Assembly: GCA_016748015.1 (NCBI GenBank)
Contig: JAAOMT010000304.1
Coordinates: 96,695-160,694 of the forward strand
Direction: 5' to 3'
Origin: Geosiphon pyriformis
Lineage: Eukaryota; Glomeromycota; Glomeromycetes; Archaeosporales; Geosiphonaceae
DNA length: 64,000 nt
The position numbers were made by a program, and so were the translations under genes. The notes beneath the pieces were generated by a model. The model did no database searches, was not told the origin of the DNA, and saw only the letters and a list, made by a program, of their open reading frames with translations. Positions 47,378-57,400 of this stretch are shown piece after piece. The first letter of the stretch is position 1; the number at the start of each line of letters is the position of its first letter.

Positions 47378-47392
47378 AAAAGGAGGGAATAA
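47378..47392 (+). other. Gypsy-2 polypurine tract
   Basis: AAAAGGAGGGAATAA directly before the 3' LTR, as expected for the primer of plus-strand synthesis. Confidence 0.75.
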
Positions 47393-48310
47393 TATTACTC
47401 ATAGAATAAAAAAAGTATATTATTATTAGCAAGTAGAGATTAGCCAATTAGAAATAAACATAGTAAATGTGGAATTCCAGGATTCCTCTCAGAAGAATTA
47501 CAGAATTCCAGAAATTTCAGGATTCTCTGGTGAGGAATCACAGGATTCCAGAATTCCAGAATTCTTCTCATCAGGAATCGCAAAATTCCAGGATTCCTGT
47601 TGCAAGGAATTGAAGAATTGAGGAATTTCAAATATGTATATATAGTAGTAGTATTAGAACAAAAAAGACAGAAAAAAACACCAAGAATTCTTAGCTTAGT
47701 TACTACAATCCTCAAATAAATAATTATTCACTATATCAAATTCATTCTTCACTATCAACACTTCATGTTGATAATAACTAATACTTAACTATATTGGAAC
47801 AATAGCTCTTGATCATGGCTATTGATGGAATACTAACTTGTAAATTGCCTTGGCTTATTTCTTATTTTTTTTTTTATCTTTTTTTTATTTTCTTTGTTGT
47901 CTACTAACTTGATTAAAAAATTTACTCTTGGAGGACTTATAAAGGAATAAACTTGCTTAAACAATATTTACTCTTGGAGGACTTATGAAGGAATAAACTT
48001 GCTTAAACAATATTTACTCTTGGAGGATTTATGGAGGAACTGACATTAAGAAACAGCACTGGTATACACTTACAGAAGATATCATACCAGAAAAATCATC
48101 AACCATCAAGTTAAGCAAGCAATCGACGAAACTACAATTTCAAGAAACTACTGATAAACTGTTATCATTGAATTTTTATCCATTATATAAAGAACTCTAT
48201 TGAAAAACCTTCAGATAAAATACCTTCAGATTATCATTGTCACCAATCACTTTAAGCACCAAATTACGAGTTTGTTATTTACTCGACACCCCAAATAATC
48301 ACCTGTAACA
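47393..48310 (+). repeat. Gypsy-2 3' LTR (918 bp)
   Basis: Begins TATTACTCATAG (first G changed to A against the 5' LTR TGTTAC) and ends CCTGTAACA. It has three copies of the 46-bp unit (from 47921, 47967 and 48013) against two in the 5' LTR. Most other differences between the LTRs are transitions. Confidence 0.92.
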
Positions 48311-48814
48311 ATAGTCATTGAACTTGCCCAAAGAATTAAAGACAATTAAAGAATGCATCTGAGATCTACACTTCCAGTTTTTGCTCTTGCTTCTATTATG
48401 GCTCCTGCTTCACAAATAACTGCTACCTCTTTTGCTGCCCAAACACCAGATCCAAATAAACAATTGATAGATAGCCTCACTGCTAATCTTGTCTGGTTAT
48501 TAGAACCCTTAGTTCAAGCAGTCAGAGAAAACCAACAACCCCAAAGACCCAGATATGAGCCATGCTTCAATCAGCCTCAGCAACCACCATATCAAAGACA
48601 GCAAAATTGTGGCCCATCTATATGTTATCAGTGTGGATTAACTGGACATTTTTCAAGAAATTGCAACAATCTTCCTTTGTCTTCTCCAGTTCCTAGAAAC
48701 AATGACAACCAAAACAACAGAACTAACAACAACAATACTCCTAATCAAAGACCCAATTATGCAAACATTAATTTCTTTGAAAAGGATCCCTTAGTTGAAA
48801 CCACAGTTTATTAG
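48311..48814 (+). pseudogene. Gypsy-1 gag, C-terminal part with zinc knuckle
   Basis: Resumes the gag reading after gypsy-2 as VIELAQRIKDN, then a stop, then an open frame from 48353 (MHLRSTLPVF). It has a helical region QLIDSLTANLVWLLEPLVQA, a Pro/Gln/Arg-rich stretch, and an intact CCHC knuckle CYQCGLTGHFSRNC at 48623-48664, followed by an Asn-rich tail. The knuckle binds genomic RNA in the particle. Same family architecture as the gypsy-2 gag, where the knuckle is broken. Confidence 0.85.
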
Positions 48815-48899
48815 CCTTTAAACTGGTAGGTACACCTCCAAAGAGTGAAAATGCAAGCTAACCAGAAAAAAATCTCTTTTTCACTTTAAATCTAACTAA

Positions 48900-50275
48900 T
48901 AATAATCATAAATGAATTAGCAATCAACACTTCTGAATCAACCAGAAAGAAGAAAAAAGCCAAGGTTGATTTCGTTCTAGACCCAAACAAACCTTCAATA
49001 TTAACTGCTAATAACAATGAGCCACCAAAATTAGAACCCCCAGAGATTGTACAAAAATCTGAACCCTATTCTGTTGTCAAAGATCTCATAGAAACTCTTG
49101 CACACATTATCTTTGGTCAGTTAATGACCCATCCACAATTCAGAAAAGATTTTCACAAATCATTAATCTCAAAGAAGAAAACACCAAAGACCAATAAGTG
49201 CTTTTGACAAGCTGAACTTGCTAACAACAGCAATGTCATGCCTCTGATTTGCAAAGCCCAAGTAACTGGCTACTTTATTGATTTAATCCTAGACAGTGGA
49301 TCATCTGTTAGTGTAATTGCCAAACACTTTTTTGAAGCAATTGGCAGAAAGATTGATAAACCCTTTACTTGACCAATGACCAATGTACATGGTGATAAGA
49401 AGAAAGATCTGGGCATTGCCAAAGCTGTTCCTGTTCATATCAATAACATCAACATTGAAACTGACATGGAAGTTTCTGAAGCTAAAAAATACACCATTAT
49501 TGTTGGCAATAAGTGGCTCAAAAAAGCAAAAGCCTTACTTGACTATAAACTTTGTGAGCTAATCATAAGATGTAGCGAGAAACCCATTGTGGTTAAGTGT
49601 TGCTACTGGACAACCCTTCTAGCACCAAAGCAGAACCAGAAAGAAAAACAATCAGAAAAATCAAATGATAAAGAGAGTAATGAAAAAGAAGAGCAAAAAG
49701 AACAAGAAGAAACTGCTGAACTTGCCTATACCACTTTTACCAGCAATGGTAAGCCACTAGACAATGTTAAAGCTGATAGAGAAGGAATAATTGTAAATGG
49801 CAAGCTAATCTGCTGGCCCTACTATGATATCCTTAGAAGAACCTTTGATCAAAAGCCTGGCAAGAAAGCCAAGTACAGATATTGGTGGTATGGTCTTTGT
49901 GCCCGATGTTGGTGCAACCAACCCTTGTATTCTCCAAATGATAAATGCAAATCCTGCCTGATCTATTACAAAGATTGGGAACCCATCAGTCTAATACCCA
50001 GAAAAGAACTAAAAGAAGTACAGAAGTTCTTTGAAAATGAACTACCTGAAATCCAATCACTAGTTGTAGAACAAAGAGAACTCTTTCCAGAAAAAAGAAA
50101 AATAGATATTGAAAATCTGTTGGCCAGAAATAGCCCAGTTATCTCAAAAAAAGGTGACACAACAGGACGAACTTATGTGATACAACATACTATTACCACC
50201 AGAGAAATTCGCCCCATCTATCTGAGCCTTATTAATCCAATTGCCATAATGATGAGTTCATTAAGAAAGAGATAA
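48900..50275 (+). pseudogene. Gypsy-1 protease and linker
   Basis: At 49.29 kb the reading TGYFIDLILDSGSSVSVIAK contains the D-S-G active-site triplet of a retropepsin. A TGA (likely former Trp) precedes the open frame 49376-50275. That frame carries KKYTIIVGNKWLKKAKALLD, a Glu/Lys-rich linker (49.62-49.72 kb) and a Cys cluster CARCWCNQPLY...DKCKSC (49.90-49.96 kb). No dUTPase motifs are present, unlike gypsy-2. The frame then shifts near 50,240 to reach RT. Confidence 0.75.
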
Positions 50276-51476
50276 ACCAGATGAAAAATCTTGGATTCAT
50301 ACAAAAAACCAAGAGTGAATGGGCTTTTTCAGTTGTAGTGGTATTCAAGAAAGAAGGAACCTTACACTTCTGTGTTGATTATTGCCAATTAAATGTCATT
50401 ACTGAAAAAGATATGTATCCACTCCCCAAGATTAATGCAATGTTAGACCAATTTAAAGATGCTGCTTTCTTTTCAACCATTGATCTAACTGCTAGATTCT
50501 GGCAAGTAGAGATGAATCCAGAAAGCAGAAAGAAAACTGCCTTCATCACCAAGTATGGCACTTATGAATTTACAGTTATGTCTTTTGGTCTTACCAATGC
50601 CCTTTTCACATTTCAATGCCTAATGGACAAAATATTCGAATTAGTGAAAAAAAACTTTGTTCTGATTTATTTGGACGACATAATGGTGTACTCAAAAATC
50701 TGGAATGAATACATTGAACATTTGCAAAAGATTTTTGACCTCCTTAGAAATGCTGGCCTCAAGATCAATCTAATCAAATCTTTCTTTGGATGACAATCCA
50801 CCCAGTTTCTTGGCCATCTTATTACAAAAGATGGAATCTTTCTTGACCCAGCCAAGATTGAAAAAGTTCAGAACATTAGACAGCCAATAAATATTTATGA
50901 ATTATGCTCTTTCCTTGGTTTGGCTTCTTATTATCAGAAATTTGTTAAAGATTTCTCCAAAATTGCCTCTCCACTTAATCAGCTACTCAGAAAAAATGTC
51001 AATTATTATTGGAGTATACATCAGCAGAAAGCATTTGAAACTCTCAAAGAAAAATTGGTTACAAAACCTATTCTCAAGCAACCTGATCTAGATCGATCTT
51101 TTATCCTCTATACTAATACATCTGGTTATAGACTTGGTGCTGTACTCTCTCAGAAAAATGAAGATGGCAAAAAACATGCCATAGCCTATGCCAGTAGGAC
51201 CCTCTCTCCAGCAGAACAGAACTACTCAGTAACTGAGCAAGAATGCTTAGCAGTAGTTTGGGCTACTAGTTATTGGAACAAATATCTTCTTGGTGCCAAG
51301 TTCCTGGTAGTAATAGATCATTAAGTCTTGGTTTGGCTGCACAACAAAAAGAAGCTAGAACATAAATGGATAACTCACTGGATACTCCACTTGGATGAAT
51401 TTGACTATAATATTCAACATCGCAAAGGAGCAAATCATCAAAACGCCAACGCTCTCTTAAGACTTATTATTCAGTG
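50245..51476 (+). pseudogene. Gypsy-1 reverse transcriptase and RNase H
   Basis: Open at 50281-50793 and 50920-51324 in one frame. RT motifs: SVVVVFKKEGTLHFCVDY, FFSTIDLTARFWQVEMNPES (motif A), VMSFGLTNALFTFQ, and an intact VLIYLDDIMVYSK (YLDD 50668-50679). After one TGA the thumb LCSFLGLASYYQKFVKDFS follows. RNase H starts FILYTNTSGYRLGAVLSQKN, where the family has T-D-A-S, so the first catalytic Asp is Asn. It continues YASRTLSPAEQNYS and ends near 51476 after a stop at VIDH. Confidence 0.88.
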
Positions 51477-51548
51477 ATAATAAAACCCTCTTAAACCAAA
51501 CCAACATAATTATTAGTAACTCTCTCTTAACCAAACACAATAATAGAC

Positions 51549-52673
51549 TTGGACAACTATTCTAACTTAATAGAATTTTTGGGTAAAGGACAATACCCAC
51601 CAAATTACACTCGACAGCAAAGAAAACATTTGTGCAAACAATCAAATTTCTATTTGATTTACCAGAACCAGTTATACAAAAGAAACAGAAAAGATTCTGA
51701 CCACCCTCAGAGAGTTATAAGATTTGAAGAAAGAGAAATTGTGATCTATAACATGTACACTGATCCATTAGCTGGACACTTTGAAAAAACAAAAACAATT
51801 CAGAAAACTCTAGCTTGCTATTATTGGCCTACCTTGGGAAAAGACATTGCTGAGTACATCAAAATCTGTGATACCTGCCAAAAAAGAGGAAAACCCAATC
51901 ACAAAGAAGATATCCATCTAATTTTTGTTGGTCAACCATTTGACAGAATTGGTATAAATGTTATTGGACCCTTAACAGTAACTCCTGATAGAAACAGATA
52001 CATTATCACAGCTACCAACTATCTTACAAAGTGGGTAGAAGCAAAAGCCATTCCAAATCAAACAGCAGTCTCAATAGCCAATTTCATTTATGAAGATATT
52101 ATTTGTCACTATGGCTGCCCCAAAGAACTATTATCTGATAGAGAAAAAGCTTTTCTCAGTACATTAGTTGAAAAACTTTGTAGAAAAATGAAAATATGTC
52201 ACAAACTTTTCTTCCCTTATTACCTCCAAACAAATGGCCTAGTGGAACATTTCAATAGAACATTATGTGAAACCCTAGCCAAAACCAGTGAAAAAACAAA
52301 CTTATGGGACAAAATACTGTCTTTAGCTTTGTTTGCTTATAGAACTGTGAATCATGACATAACAAGTTATGAATCTTTTTATCTGCTCTATGGATGCATA
52401 GCAACACTACCAATAGAAACTGATATTGAAACAATACCCTTTGAAAAGATTACAATAGGGAATTACAAAGACATTTTGCAAAGAAGACTTAATACCATTC
52501 TTGACTCATTGATAGAGGCACGGATAATTGCCTTTAAAAAAATAAAACAGTTCCAAAAAAAGCTTAAGAAAAAAAAAACTTATAAAACACTTTCCTTAAG
52601 TGTTGGTGACTTGGTTTTGGAATACCATTCAGACAGAGACAATATCTATGGTGATAAATTCTCTAGCCAGTAA
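51549..52673 (+). CDS. Gypsy-1 integrase
   Basis: A 374-codon open frame. The zinc domain has AGHFEKTKTI and CDTCQKRG (51.77-51.89 kb). The core has FDRIGINVIGPLT, where the first catalytic Asp is Asn (family GIDVIGPL), LLSDREKAFLS (second Asp kept) and NGLVEHFNRTLCE (third Glu kept). Next come LFAYRTVNHDITSYESFYLL and the C-terminal VGDLVLEYHSDRDN strand, ending at a TAA. In the intact element it inserts cDNA into the chromosome. Here the Asn replacement should abolish strand transfer, although the frame is open. Confidence 0.88.
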   Translation: MDNYSNLIEFLGKGQYPPNYTRQQRKHLCKQSNFYLIYQNQLYKRNRKDSDHPQRVIRFEEREIVIYNMYTDPLAGHFEKTKTIQKTLACYYWPTLGKDIAEYIKICDTCQKRGKPNHKEDIHLIFVGQPFDRIGINVIGPLTVTPDRNRYIITATNYLTKWVEAKAIPNQTAVSIANFIYEDIICHYGCPKELLSDREKAFLSTLVEKLCRKMKICHKLFFPYYLQTNGLVEHFNRTLCETLAKTSEKTNLWDKILSLALFAYRTVNHDITSYESFYLLYGCIATLPIETDIETIPFEKITIGNYKDILQRRLNTILDSLIEARIIAFKKIKQFQKKLKKKKTYKTLSLSVGDLVLEYHSDRDNIYGDKFSSQ

Positions 52674-52897
52674 AAAAAACCTTTTATAGTCAACAAAGTT
52701 CTGAACAATGATTCTTATATTCTTCAAGATCAATCTGAAACAATCTTTAATAATCATCCTGTTCATGGCACATAACTCAAGAAGTATTACAAATGACCTG
52801 ATTGATTACCTGTTGTGATAATACCAACCCAAAAAATTAGCAAAAATCAGATATAAATAAATGCACCATTCCCAAAACAGAGGTATCTTCAATCAAC

Positions 52898-53554
52898 ATG
52901 AACAATTATTTTCTGGATCAAAACATTCAAAACACTTTCTATACTTTCCATAAGTATTGGATCAAAAACTATCCAAATGCTACTCTGACTATTGGAAAAC
53001 AGACCACAATAACTGACAACAGTGGAACACATACTGTCATCAGACCAAAGAAAACCACTACCAGAAGAGAAAGAATTGGTAGTAAAATGAATAAATATCT
53101 GCTGGAAAGCATAACAGCAGTGATACTTGTACTTTCCATCACAATTGGAAAAACAATTAAAGAAATCTTGCTCATAGACAAAAACTTGTCATATAAAAGA
53201 CAACTAGAGCTCTATGGTTATCTTGGTAAAATCATAAAAGACATGAAGCTCATGAAAAAAACAACTTCTGAGATACAAGTGGAAATTTTGAACATTGTAT
53301 AATTAGATGTCCCAAGAGTTTTGACTATTGCAAAAAGAGCCAAAACTCTTATACAAAGATTTGGTCTCTTAGATACAAAGCTTATTTTGTCTCAAGTTCT
53401 ATACACCTTATCTACAAAAGATTTCAACAAACTAGTTAGTTTTGAATTAAATAAAACACTTCAATTAGAATATCCCATAAATAGTTTGATTTTGCCGGAG
53501 CTTAATCTCTTTGAAGAGGATGATATTACAGTTGAAACTCATAGTTTTTATTAG
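52898..53554 (+). CDS. Gypsy-1 extra 3' ORF (env position), stop inside the 3' LTR
   Basis: Two pieces, MNNYFLDQNIQNTFYTFHKY (52898-53302) and a continuation at 53321-53554, separated by one stop and a frame change. Residues about 70-90 form a hydrophobic helix (ITAVILVLSITIGKTIKEIL) that could be a membrane segment, preceded by a basic stretch TTTRRERIGSK. The end TVETHSFY reads 10 codons into the LTR. A worn copy of this ORF lies at 56.95-57.30 kb. Function unknown. It lacks visible sequence similarity to the gypsy-2 ORF in the same place. Confidence 0.55.
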
Positions 53555-54178
53555 TTATTACATGTATTAGCCACTGATGTCACATAATTAGCCACCCTAT
53601 TTTTAGATAGTGATCATTGACTTGATTGTTGACCTGGTTATTAACCATTTTCAATAGCTATATAAGTGATGAGTCTCTTAGCTGTAAAAAAGTATATAAG
53701 AATCAAAGAAAAAAAAGAAATAAAATAACAACTTTCATCTCAATCATTCTTTTATTGCTAATTTCTCTTTCCCTACTTTTAAGTATCTGAACATCTTAAA
53801 TGATAAAAGATTACTTGTTGGTTATTTTCTACTCTTTTCCTGAAACGTGTAATTACAGCATTTGAAGATTATTGAATAAAACATGACTGAAGAACACATT
53901 TAATACTTGATATTGAATTCTAAGAGCACTAACATAAGGCATAGAATTATATGAAGTATGATTATTTGTTGACAGTATGGACTATTCCTCTACCTTCAAA
54001 TTCCCCAATTATTCTTGAAAAAAATAGCAACTAAGATATTTTATAAGACTGATCTTGCATATTGAATCCATACTTATTCAATTCACTCTTTGAATTTGAA
54101 TTCTTTTTGATTATTTTCATCACCCTATAATTCTGTTCTCTCTTGCTATCCATTAGCTTGTTACTCCAACCCGTAACA
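53524..54178 (+). repeat. Gypsy-1 3' LTR (655 bp)
   Basis: Begins TATTACAGTTG (G to A against the 5' LTR start TGTTATGGTTG) and ends CCCGTAACA. It holds three 12-bp units against eleven in the 5' LTR. The purine-rich GAAGAGGATGA just before it is the likely polypurine tract. Confidence 0.9.
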
Positions 54179-54333
54179 ATATGATCTGATTATCAAGTTA
54201 TTAATTAAATAATAATTTAGATAATTTGATAAAATAATAAGTAATAAATTAAAATAATAATATATACAAATTAATAATAAAAACTATAAGAATATTTTAT
54301 GATAAATAATATCTCAAATTTCAATTGGTAATA
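54179..54333 (-). repeat. Old LTR3, fragment B
   Basis: After the ATAT target copy (54179-54182), the sequence continues the LTR3 alignment: GTTATTAATTAAATAATAATTT matches the solo LTR near 43963 except for one base (stretch quoted in parts: GTTATTAATTAAAT), and AATATCTC...GGTAATA matches AATATCTC...AGTAACA. This is the outer (5') end of the old minus-strand element. Confidence 0.75.
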
Positions 54334-55473
54334 TTATTTATGTTAATTTTGATTTATTATAAATTATTTAATTCAAATTTTTATAATATCTAAATCTTTT
54401 TTTGTTATTATACATATTAATCAACTAAAAAGTTAATATTATAAATAAAGTTTATAAAATATCTAACTATTTTAGCTTTGTAAATTAGAAAAGTAATATT
54501 GTTATTGTCTATTAAAGATATTTAATAAAAATATTTGTTGATTTTTAGCTTTTTTTCTAAAATTAAGTAATTTCATAAATCTATTTAAACTAAAAATTTA
54601 TTATAACTTATTCAAAAATAATATAAACTGAAATTTTTATTATGTTTTTAACTATTAAATAGAAATTAAACTTTTATTTAACAGATTTTTTATTTAAACT
54701 AAATTTAAATTAATATTAGTTTTTTTTAATTTAATATAACCAGATAATTTGCTATTTAGATTTTGTATTTTAGTATTATTATTAATTAATTAAAACTAAA
54801 TAAAAATTTTTTTTTATATTACATTTTTATTTTAAAAAAGTATAATTATAAGTTTAAAAACTAATATTTAATTATTTTGACTAAAAAAAAATTAATTTAA
54901 TCTAAATTATTTTATTAGTTATTATTTTTGAAATTTAAAAAAAACATTAAAAATTGTTATATTTTATAATATATGACTAATAATTTTACATAAATAAAAT
55001 CTTGATTTTAGAGTTTTTAATTGTATTAAAACTGCTATTATTAATTAAAACCGAATTAATACTAAGGTATTTAAAATTTTTAATTTGCTTAAACAGTTTA
55101 AACTAATAATTTTAAAAGTTATACTAGATTTATTATAAATATATTTATTAATTTTTTGAATTAATTTAACAGTTATATTTAATATTATATTATTTTTTAA
55201 AATCAAAAAACTATAAAACATAAATGAATCAGTTTCAATTTTTTGTCAAAAAATAAAATTTATGTTTATTATTATATTAATTTACAATCCTAATTTTTAA
55301 AAAAATTTTTAATTAAATTTTAAATATTATCTTTAAATAAAAATAAAAAAATTATGTTTTATTATTTAAAAATTGTTCAAATTGCGTTAAAAATTAACAA
55401 ATATTGTTTATAATATCATATTAAGTATTAAATTCAAAAGATAAAAACAATTTAATAATTTTTTTGTTTATAA
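54334..55473. other. AT-rich decayed DNA
   Basis: No recognisable gene. Since gypsy-1-like coding remnants lie at 56.9 kb in plus orientation, this may be an earlier part of the same relic, but I could not align it. Low complexity throughout. Confidence 0.35.
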
Positions 55474-56308
55474 TATTATAAATAATTTTTAAATTTATAA
55501 ATTTTTTATAATTTGGTGCTTAATATAATTAATAATAGATCTGAAGATTTTTTTTTAAAATTTAGGTTAAAAATTTTTGTATAATAGATAAAAATTTAAT
55601 GTAATGATTAATAATACTTAGTATTTAATTTTTTTGTATAGTAATCAAATTATTTTGCTCTTTTAATAAGTAATTTTAATTCTTTTGACTATATTTTATG
55701 TTTTTTTTTAACATTTTTTATTAAACAATTTTTAATATTATAATTTTAGTGTTTTTTTTAATCAATTAATAAACACAAAACATAACAAAAAATAAAATAA
55801 AAAATAAAATAAATATTAGTATTCTATTAATAATTATAATTAAGAATTATTGTTTTAGTATTGTTAATAATATTATGTTAATACTATTTGTATTAATAGA
55901 AAAATAATTGAATTTTAATAAGATAAATATAAACTTATAAAGTTGTAATTAGATAATATATTTTAATAAATTTTATTAAAATAATTATAAATTTCAAATA
56001 TTAAATTGCTAACTGTAAAAACTACATGATAAAATATAAATTAAATTTGTCTTTAATTTAACTTATCTATTTTTTTAGTTTTTAACACTACTGTTATATA
56101 TACATAAATTTTTATAATATAAAATTCTTGAAATTCCCAAATTTCTTTAAATTATTACTGAAATTCTTGATATTTCCGAAATTTTTGGCATTTTTGTTAA
56201 TATTCTTGAAATTTTTAATATTATATATTTTAATAATTTTATATTTTGCTATTGGCTATTTATATTATATTTTTCTATTATTATTTTTGTTTTACTTTAT
56301 GAGTAATA
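55474..56308 (-). repeat. Worn solo LTR of the gypsy-2 (LTR2) family
   Basis: The reverse complement aligns in order with the gypsy-2 LTR. Matches include TATAATTTGGTGCTTAA near 55507, GATCTGAAG near 55538, ACTGTTATATATACATAAA near 56090, the series of TTCTTGAAATT words at 56125-56220 (LTR2 has GGAATTCC-type words there), GCTATTGGCTATTTATATT near 56250 and the end TATGAGTAATA (LTR2 TATGAGTAACA). Flanks are ATAA and ATGG, which could be a target copy ATGG with two G-to-A changes. About 835 bp. Confidence 0.65.
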
Positions 56309-57400
56309 ATGGTTTTTAAAAAGTTTTAAATTAATAAGCTATTATTCAATTATAAATTTCATTATTTTAACTTTCAAATTTAAAGATAATTTATTAAAAT
56401 AATTAAAAATATTATTTAATTTATATTGTCATTTTATATCTAAAATTGTTTTTAAAATAAGCTTAATTAAAAAAATATATAACATAAACTAAATAATTTT
56501 AACTTAATAATTAATAAAAAACCAATTTTTAAATTAAAAAAATAAATAAAATAAAATTTAATATTATAATAAGTTTAAATAATAAGCTAATAATAATAAT
56601 AATAATTTTATAAATTAATTTTAATTATAAAAATCAAAAAAATAAAATATGTAAAAATAAATAATAAAATACAATAAAATCTAATAAATAATTATTTTTT
56701 TTATTAAATTAATAATATTATTTAAAACTAAAATAGTTAATTTATATAATAATCAATAAAAACTATAAACCTCAATTATAATAATATTTTTTTTAAAAAA
56801 TTAAGCTTTTATAAAACAATATTATTTAATTAATTGTATTTTCTAATAAAATAATTTGTTAATATTTTTTGTTAATAAAATATATAAAAATTAAGATCAA
56901 ATAAGTTTTAAATTCAAAAAATTAAATTTTTATATAAAATTTTGACTTCTTTAATAATAGTTAAGATTTTTAAAATATCTAACCATATATAAACTAAATC
57001 ATTAATTATTTAAATACTACTTTAACTATTGAAAATCAAACCATAATAATTAATATAATATATATATATATTGTTTTTAAAACCAAAAAACAGTTATTAA
57101 AATAAATAAACTAATAATAAATTGAATAGTATATGATTAAATACACAATAATTAAACTAATATAATTTTTCAATACACTTGAAAAAATACTTAAATAATT
57201 TTTTTTATTAATAAAAACTTGTTATATAAAAAATAATTAAAACTTTAAAAGTGTTTAAAATTTTTAAAAAACAACTTTAAATATTTAAATAAAAATCTTA
57301 AAAAAATTATAAAAAATATTAAGAACGTTTTAAAATGTTTTGATTTATAAAATAATTGTTTATAAATATTAATAATATTTTAGTTTTTAAAATAATATAT
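56309..57400 (+). pseudogene. Relic of a gypsy-1-family element, 3' coding region
   Basis: From about 56940 to 57290 the plus strand aligns with the extra 3' ORF of gypsy-1 (about 52.93-53.25 kb). Anchors are ACTTTAACTATTGAAAATCA against ACTCTGACTATTGGAAAACA, and AATAAAAACTTGTTATATAA against GACAAAAACTTGTCATATAA. Differences are almost all C to T and G to A. Upstream to 56309 would be integrase by position, but no motif is readable. No LTR was found after it. Confidence 0.5.

Larger units (their letters stand above)
37044..48310 (+). mobile_element. Gypsy-2: Ty3/gypsy retrotransposon with a dUTPase domain (interrupted by a solo LTR)
   Basis: Complete LTR element with 865-bp and 918-bp LTRs, primer-binding site, gag, protease, zinc-ribbon-like region, dUTPase, RT, RNase H, integrase, extra 3' ORF and purine tract. 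It is inserted in the gag of gypsy-1. ATGG precedes it (37040-37043) and ATAG follows it (48311-48314). Removing the element and one copy restores the gag reading NFTMNM-VIELAQRI, so the duplication is 4 bp with one G-to-A change. Gag, protease and dUTPase share frame 0. A deletion near 42,700 and another frame change near 45.2 kb displace the later parts. Confidence 0.92.
35202..54178 (+). mobile_element. Gypsy-1: Ty3/gypsy retrotransposon (interrupted by gypsy-2)
   Basis: A complete LTR element on the plus strand. It has a 751-bp 5' LTR, primer-binding site, gag, protease, RT, RNase H, integrase, an extra 3' ORF and a 655-bp 3' LTR. It sits inside the old LTR3, and ATAT flanks both ends (35198-35201 and 54179-54182), consistent with a 4-bp target duplication. 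Gypsy-2 (11.27 kb) interrupts its gag. Without gypsy-2 and one copy of its target site, the element is about 7.7 kb. Coding frames for gag/protease, RT and integrase differ (frames 2, 1 and 0). Most damage is by stop-creating transitions. Confidence 0.9.
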
